64,000 nucleotides of DNA from Phenylobacterium sp. J426. GTDB lineage: Bacteria; Pseudomonadota; Alphaproteobacteria; Caulobacterales; Caulobacteraceae. The stretch's first letter is position 1. Every line of letters begins with the position of its first letter. The notes beneath the pieces were generated by a model. That model saw nothing but the letters and a program-made list of their open reading frames with translations. It did no database searches and had not been told where the DNA came from. Of the stretch, positions 57,291 to 64,000 are shown one piece after another. Made by a program: the position numbers and the translations under genes. The stretch lies in assembly GCF_024699945.1 (NCBI RefSeq), contig NZ_JAJOMY010000001.1, positions 2,046,001 through 2,110,000 of the forward strand. The letters run 5' to 3'.

Positions 57291-58622
57291 ATGGCGCAAC
57301 CTCCCCGCGCCACGGCCGCGGCGGGCTCCCCAGGGGCTTCCGCCGCGGCCGCTCCCCAGGTGCAGCCGCTGAACGGCGGCGGCTGGGTGCTGACGATCCT
57401 CTGTTTCGTCTACGTGCTGAACTTCCTGGACCGGCAGCTGCTGTCGATCCTGGCCAAGCCGATCCAGGACGACCTGGGCGTCACCGACGGCCAGCTCGGC
57501 CTGATCAGCGGCCTCTACTTCGCGCTGTTCTACTGCCTGATCTCGATCCCGGTCGGCTGGCTGGCCGATCGCACCAACCGGGTCCGCGTGCTGGCCTTCG
57601 CCTGCGGGCTGTGGAGCGCGGCGACCATGGCCTGCGGCCTGGCGGCCAACTATCCGCAACTGGTGCTGGCGCGGATGACGGTGGGCGTCGGCGAGGCGGG
57701 CGGGGTGCCGCCGTCCTACGCCATCATCACCGACTACTTCCCGCCCGGTCGGCGCGCGACCGCGCTCAGCCTCTTCAACCTCGGCCCGCCGATCGGCCAG
57801 GCCCTGGGTGTGGCGTTCGGGGCGGCGATCGCGGCGGCATACAGCTGGCGGGCGGCCTTCCTGTTGATCGGGGCCGTCGGCATCGTCGCGGCGCTGGTGG
57901 TGCTGTTCGGCGTGAAGGAGCCCGAGCGCGGGGGTCTGGACCGGGCGGCGGGCGTCGCGGAGAAGCCGGTCCCGGCGGGCTTCTGGCCGACCGTACGCAG
58001 CTTCTTCACGACGCCCACGCTGATCCTGGTCGCGCTGGCCAGCGCGGCGACCCAGATCGTCACCTACGGCGCCGGCAACTTCACGACGCTGTTCCTGATG
58101 CGCGAGAAGGGCATGACCCTGCCCGACGTGTCGCTGTGGTACGCGCTGGTGGTGGCCGTCGGCATGGGCGGCGGAATCTTCGTCTCGGGGCGGGTGATCG
58201 ACCGGTATACGCGGCGGACCAAGGCCGCCTATGCGCTGATCCCGGCGCTGACGCTGACGCTCGCCGTGGCGCCCTTCCTGGCGTTCGTGTGGGCGCCGAC
58301 CTGGCCGCTGGCGCTCGTGTTCCTGCTGTTCCCGACCTTCCTGAACTACTTCTACCTCTCGTCAGCCGTCGCCCTCGTCCAGGAGGAGGTGCGGCCGGAG
58401 CAGCGCGTGCTTTCCGGCGCTCTGCTGCTGCTGGTGATGAACCTGATCGGCATGGGCGTGGGTCCGACATTCGTGGGCGCGGTCAGCGATGCGGTTAAGG
58501 CAGCCCATCCGCAGAACTCGCTGCAGGTGGCCTTCTACGCGCTGACGCCGATGTACGCGGTGGCGGTCGGCCTGTTCCTGGCGCTGGCGCGGGTGCTCCG
58601 GCGCGAAGAGACCCTGGCATGA
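57291..58622 (+). CDS. MFS transporter, spinster-like
   Basis: A 443-aa permease with about 12 membrane segments. Motifs: YVLNFLDRQLLSILAKPIQD in segment 1, the A-motif-like GWLADRTNRVRVLAFACGLW, and MTVGVGEAGGVPPSYAIITD. These mark the spinster-like/organic-anion branch. It would move the product of receptor uptake across the inner membrane. Its stop overlaps the esterase start (ATGA). Confidence 0.92.
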   Translation: MAQPPRATAAAGSPGASAAAAPQVQPLNGGGWVLTILCFVYVLNFLDRQLLSILAKPIQDDLGVTDGQLGLISGLYFALFYCLISIPVGWLADRTNRVRVLAFACGLWSAATMACGLAANYPQLVLARMTVGVGEAGGVPPSYAIITDYFPPGRRATALSLFNLGPPIGQALGVAFGAAIAAAYSWRAAFLLIGAVGIVAALVVLFGVKEPERGGLDRAAGVAEKPVPAGFWPTVRSFFTTPTLILVALASAATQIVTYGAGNFTTLFLMREKGMTLPDVSLWYALVVAVGMGGGIFVSGRVIDRYTRRTKAAYALIPALTLTLAVAPFLAFVWAPTWPLALVFLLFPTFLNYFYLSSAVALVQEEVRPEQRVLSGALLLLVMNLIGMGVGPTFVGAVSDAVKAAHPQNSLQVAFYALTPMYAVAVGLFLALARVLRREETLA

Positions 58623-60228
58623 AGGCGTGGCTCGGCCTGGTGCTGGCGCTGGCGCTTGGGACCGCTGCGGCGGCGCGACCGGCGCCGGTCGTGGAGGCTC
58701 CCGCGGGCGCGGTGCGCGGTGAGGCGTCCGGGGGGCTGAACGTCTTCAGGGGCATTCCCTACGCCGCCGCGCCGACCGGCCAGCGCCGCTGGCGCCCACC
58801 GGCGAGGCTGGAGCCCTGGACGGGCGTGCGCGAGGCCAAGGACTTCGGCCCCGCCTGCCTGCAGCCGCGCATGCCGCCTGGCGGGCTCTATTCCAGCGAG
58901 CTGCCGCAGCTATCCGAGGACTGCCTGACGCTGAACATCTGGGGGCCAAAGGACGTCAAGGCCGCGCCCGTCATGGTCTGGATCCACGGCGGCTCGCTGA
59001 CCACCGGCTCCAGCCGCGAGAGCATGTACGACGGCGCGGCGCTGGCGAAGCGCGGGATCGTGGTGGTCTCGATCAACTATCGGCTGGGCGTGCTGGGCTA
59101 CCTGGCGCACCCGGCGCTGTCGGCGGAGAGCCCCGACGGCGTGTCCGGCAACTACGGCCTCCTGGACCAGATCGCGGCGCTCACCTGGGTGAAGCGCAAC
59201 ATCGCCGCGTTCGGCGGCGACCCGGCCAAGGTGACCGTTGCGGGCGAGTCGGCCGGCGGTCTGAGCGTCATGTACCTGATGGCTTCGCCGTTGGCGCAGG
59301 GGCTGTTCGACAAGGCGATCCTGCAGAGCGCCTACATGATCTCGACGCCCGAGCTTAAGACGCGGCGCTACGGGCTGGAGCCCGCAGAGGCGGTCGGCGC
59401 GCGCCTCTCGGGGCAGCTGGGCGCGGCAGACCTGGCCGCCCTGCGCGGCATGGACGCGGCCGAACTGATCGACAAGGCCCCGAAGGCCGGCTTCTTCCCG
59501 CTGGGAACCGTGGACGGCAAGGTGCTGCGCCAGCCGGTCGAGGTGTTCGACGCCGGTGAACAGGCGCCCGTGCCGGTGCTGGCCGGCTTCAACCAGGGCG
59601 AGATCCGCTCGCTGCGCCGCCTCGCGCCGCCGAAGCCCGCGGGCGCCGCGGCCTACGAGGCCGCGATCCGCGAGCGCTACCGCGACCTCGCCGACGACTT
59701 CCTGCGCCTCTACCCACCGAGCGACCTCGGGGAGAGCGTGCTGGCGACCACCCGGGATGCGCTCTACGGCTGGACCGCCGAGCGGCTCGTGGCCAAGCAG
59801 ACCGCGCTCGGCAAGCCGGGCTTCCTGTACCTGTTCGACCACGGCTGGCCGTCGGCGCAGGCGCTGGACCTGCACGCCTTCCACGCCGCCGAGATCCCAT
59901 ACGTGTTCGGCACGCAGGATCGGACGCCAGCGGGATGGCCGAAGCCGCCCACTTCGAGCGTCGAGCTCAGGCTGAACGCGGCGATCCAGGGCGCCTGGGC
60001 GAACTTCGTGAAGACCGGCGCGCCTGGCGGCGGCTGGAAGCCGTACGGCGAGGGCCGCGCGTACATGGCGTTCGAAGACGCGCCGCGCCCGGCCGTCCGG
60101 CTGATGCCGGGCATGTACGAGCTGAACGAGGCGGTGGTGCGCCGCCGCCGCGAGGAGGGGCAGACCCCCTGGAACTGGAATGTCGGCGTCGTCTCGCCGG
60201 TGTTGCCGCCTGAGTATCCGGAGCGCCG

Positions 60229-60232
<4 letters not shown>
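58619..60232 (+). CDS. Secreted type-B carboxylesterase
   Basis: A 537-aa alpha/beta hydrolase with a signal peptide ([20 protein letters not shown]). Conserved regions are [44 protein letters not shown] for the oxyanion hole, and [20 protein letters not shown] with the catalytic Ser near residue 211. The catalytic His is probably in [16 protein letters not shown]. It would hydrolyse a carboxylic ester in the periplasm. ATGA overlaps at both ends show translational coupling with the permease and the CoA ligase. Confidence 0.93.
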
Positions 60233-61797
<1,565 letters not shown>

Positions 61798-61801
<4 letters not shown>

Positions 61802-62523
61802 CGCTGCCTGCGGCGCGCCCGAAAGAACGGTTCGTGCCCGAGACCACCAAACCCCGGCGAGCGTCGAAAAAGGCCGAGCAGCGCGCCGAGTCGATGGAGC
61901 AGATCCTGGACGCGGCCGAGCACCTGTTCGCCAGGCACGGCCTCTATGGGGTGACGCTGAAGGACGTGGCCAACCGCGTCGGCGTCCACCACACGCTGCT
62001 GAACTACTACTTCGAGGACAAGAAGAAGCTGTTCGACGCCGTGTTCGCGAGGCGCGCGGCGGTGACCAGCGAACTGCGCATGAAGGCGCTCGACGAGTAC
62101 GAGGCCTCGGTCGCCGGCAAGCCCACGGTGGAGGGGGCGCTGCACGCCTTCCTGGACACCGACCTCGACCTCTACATCCAAGGCGGCGAGGGCTGGAAGA
62201 ACTACGGCGCCCTCGGCGCCCAGGCGGCCAACACCACCGAAGGCGCCGAGCTGATGGACAAGCACTTCGATCCGGTCGTGCTGCGGCTGGTGGAGCTGCT
62301 GAAGAAGGCCCTGCCGGACGCCTCGGAAGAGGACATCTTCTGGGGCTACCACTTCGTCACCGGCGCGCTGATGGTGACGCTGGGCCGGACAGGCCGGATC
62401 GACAAGCTGTCGGCCGGGCTGTGCAAATCGGACGACTTCCCGGCCATCAAGCATCGCATGGCGCGCTTCATGGCGGCCGGGTTCCTCGAGATCTGCGAAC
62501 AGCGGAAAGCCGCGCGCGGCTAG
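61798..62523 (+). CDS. TetR/AcrR-family regulator of the catabolic operon
   Basis: About 241 aa. HTH in LKDVANRVGVHHTLLNYYFE (about residues 58-77). The ligand domain contains TDLDLYIQGGEGWKNYGALG. The TTG at 61798 overlaps the ligase stop; GTG 61834 is an alternative. It probably controls the receptor operon and the SDR gene, perhaps through the GTGAGTG..ACTCGC elements at 54908 and 62575. Its inducer would be a pathway substrate or acyl-CoA. Confidence 0.88.
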
Positions 62524-62574
62524 GCTCTCCGAGCCGACCCGGAGCTTCACGACAGGCAGGATATTCGCTAGCGT

Positions 62575-62593
62575 GTGAGTGAATAAAACTCGC
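62575..62593 (+). promoter_or_regulatory. Possible TetR operator before the SDR gene
   Basis: GTGAGTG (62575-62581), N6, ACTCGC (62588-62593) repeats the two blocks seen before the TonB receptor, though with 6 rather than 3 bases between. GAGT/ACTC form a small inverted repeat. It lies 13 bp before the SDR start. The evidence is modest. Confidence 0.3.
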
Positions 62594-62606
62594 AACGGGG
62601 AGCTGC

Positions 62607-63508
62607 ATGTCTCTGCAAGGCCGCATCGCTATCGTCACCGGATCGGGAGGCGGCCTGGGCCGCGCCCACGCGCTCTACCTCGCATCAAGGGGCGCCAAGG
62701 TGGTGGTCAACGATCTGTCGCTGGAAGCCGCCGCCAAGGTGGCTGCCGAGGTTGCTGCGGCGGGCGGCGACGCGATCGCCGTCGCCGCCTCGGTTACGGA
62801 CGAGGCCGGGGTGGCGGCCATGGTCGAGCGGACGCTGGCCGAGTGGGGCCGCGTCGATATCCTGGTCAACAACGCCGGCATCCTGCGGGACAAGAGCTTC
62901 GCCAAGATGACGATGGACGACTTCCGGCTGGTGGTGGACGTGCACCTGATCGGCGCGGCCATCTGCTGCAAGGCGGTTTGGGAGCCTATGCGGGCGCAGG
63001 GCTACGGCCGGATCGTGATGACCACGTCCTCGTCCGGGCTCTATGGCAACTTCGGCCAGGCCAACTATGGGGCGGCGAAGATGGCGCTTGTCGGCCTGAT
63101 GCAGACGCTCGCCATCGAAGGCGCCAAGCACAACATCCGGGTGAACAGCCTCGCCCCGACCGCGGCGACCGGGATGACCGAGGGCGTGCTGTCTGAGGAG
63201 AGCCTGCGGCGGCTGGATCCGGCGCTGGTGAGCCCCGGCCTGCTGGCCCTGGTTGTCGAGGATGCGCCGACGCGGGCGATCCTGTGCGCCGGCGCCGGGA
63301 ACTTCGCCGCGGCCCACGTGACGCTGACCGACGGCTTCTATGCCGGGGCTGGCGGACGGCGTCGGCGAGCGCGTAGCCGCGGGCTGGGACGCGGTGACCG
63401 ACCGGGGGGGCGAGATCGTCCCGGCCTACGGCTTCACCCAGGCCGAGCGCGAGCTGGCCAGGGCCGGTTTCGCCCCCCGATGGCCTCGTGGTCGCCGGCG
63501 GCCGCTAG
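62607..63508 (+). CDS. Short-chain dehydrogenase/reductase (two frameshifts)
   Basis: About 300 aa. The cofactor motif is VTGSGGGLGRAHALYLASRG, then ILVNNAGILRDKSFAKM, the catalytic Ser in VMTTSSSGLYGNFGQANYGA with Tyr, and Lys in AKMALVGLMQTLAIEGAKHN. It resembles the (3R)-hydroxyacyl-CoA dehydrogenase domain of peroxisomal multifunctional enzymes. An indel near 63344-63354 and one extra C at 63473-63478 disrupt the C-terminus (GERVAAGWDAV and PAYGFTQAERELARAGFAPD). It probably acts on acyl-CoA made by the ligase upstream. Confidence 0.87.
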
Positions 63509-63514
63509 AGCCCA

Positions 63515-63550
63515 AGAAAACGCCCCCGGGCGTGGGGTCCCGGGGGCGTT
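63515..63550 (-). terminator. Strong intrinsic terminator, minus orientation
   Basis: AACGCCCCCGGG (63519-63530) pairs perfectly with CCCGGGGGCGTT (63539-63550) around an 8-nt loop. On the minus strand it is followed by TTCTT and ends the porin-like gene. It may also stop plus-strand transcripts of the SDR gene, although the T tract on that side is short. Confidence 0.85.
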
Positions 63551-63574
63551 CCAGTTCAGCTTGGACGGCCGCGC

Positions 63575-64000
63575 TTAACGGATCAGGCCCGCGCCGAAGA
63601 GCTTGGCCACCGAGCCCAGCGCCGCTCCCGACTGGTCACGCTCGCGGATCGAGCCGCCGAAGGTATAGCGGACGCCGACGCGGAAGGTGTCGGCCTCCAC
63701 GCCCTTGGTGTCGAAGCGGTCGTAGCCGGCCAGGACGCTGAGCGGCGAATTGGCGATCTGGTACTCGGCCTCGACGCCGGCGTTCCAGGCGTCGTCGCCC
63801 TTGGCGGCCACGTAGCCCAACGATCCCTGCAGCTTGAAGCGGTCGGTGAAGTAGTGGCGCAGCTCGCCGCGGACGGCCCACAGATCGGCCTCGGACTCGT
63901 CGTCCGTGCCGTAGCCGGCCTGGCCATACAGGGTGGTGTTCGGGGCGAGGTTGGTCTGGCCTTCGACGCCCAGGCCCCAGAAGGTCACGTCGTCCGCCGC
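63575..64000 (-). CDS. Porin-like outer-membrane beta-barrel protein, 5' partial
   Basis: The frame is open to the window edge, so the N-terminus is missing. Alternating beta-strand patterns (TTLYGQAGYG, DLWAVRGELRHYFTDRFKL, SPLSVLAGYDRFDTKGVEAD) and the strand TFRVGVRYTFGGS indicate a barrel. It ends with a short tail (KLFGAGLIR) rather than a terminal aromatic residue. No specific porin family can be named. A strong terminator follows. Confidence 0.72.
   Translation of the reverse strand, partial: AADDVTFWGLGVEGQTNLAPNTTLYGQAGYGTDDESEADLWAVRGELRHYFTDRFKLQGSLGYVAAKGDDAWNAGVEAEYQIANSPLSVLAGYDRFDTKGVEADTFRVGVRYTFGGSIRERDQSGAALGSVAKLFGAGLIR

Overview
The window is a GC-rich, gene-dense chromosomal segment from an alphaproteobacterium, most probably Caulobacteraceae (Phenylobacterium/Caulobacter-like). 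The evidence is the base composition, two TonB-dependent receptors, a PAS-HWE kinase, the one-piece indolepyruvate ferredoxin oxidoreductase, and GTTC-N7-GTTC LexA-type boxes. No rRNA, CRISPR array, insertion sequence or origin was seen. Two tRNAs are present: Gly-CCC and Met-CAT.

Layout. 1-1.7 kb: partial TraB/GumN protein and a small membrane protein/Xre regulator pair. 1.7-3.6 kb: kynA with a kynureninase-like enzyme. 3.8-6.1 kb: a small accessory island with a LexA-type box, a nuclease toxin (HNH/EndoVII-like), a SUKH immunity protein and an integrase relic beside tRNA-Gly. 6.2-11.6 kb: a LytTR response regulator, a TonB receptor and a LytS-type kinase, each preceded by 21-22 bp spaced repeats. 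11.6-16.7 kb: transporter, TPR protein, zinc peptidase, racemase, D-cysteine desulfhydrase and a lipoprotein. 16.8-22 kb: TPP riboswitch and thiC, methyltransferase, zinc-ribbon protein with a LexA-type box, acyltransferase. 22.3-25 kb: arsenic cluster (arsR-acr3-arsC diverging from an arsN relic and arsI). 25-30 kb: proteins of unknown role, a candidate small RNA and an acyl-CoA synthetase. 30-43 kb: housekeeping and amino-acid metabolism (HWE kinase, uvrC, pgsA, sdaA, pirin, Lrp, indolepyruvate oxidoreductase, lipid kinase). 43-54.5 kb: GH3 glycosidase behind a xyl-box-like operator, beta-lactamase-like hydrolase, TPR protein, TetR regulator, L2HG-oxidase-like protein, and a glycosyltransferase/asparagine synthase/glucose-dehydrogenase operon. 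55-63.5 kb: a tightly coupled uptake and degradation operon (TonB receptor, MFS permease, carboxylesterase, CoA ligase, TetR) followed by an SDR. A partial porin-like gene closes the window.

About seventeen apparent single-base frameshifts interrupt otherwise intact conserved genes, mostly in G or C runs. I read these mainly as assembly errors and annotate the genes across them. The two most interesting systems are the SOS-type toxin/immunity pair and the self-contained LytTR kinase/regulator/receptor regulon.
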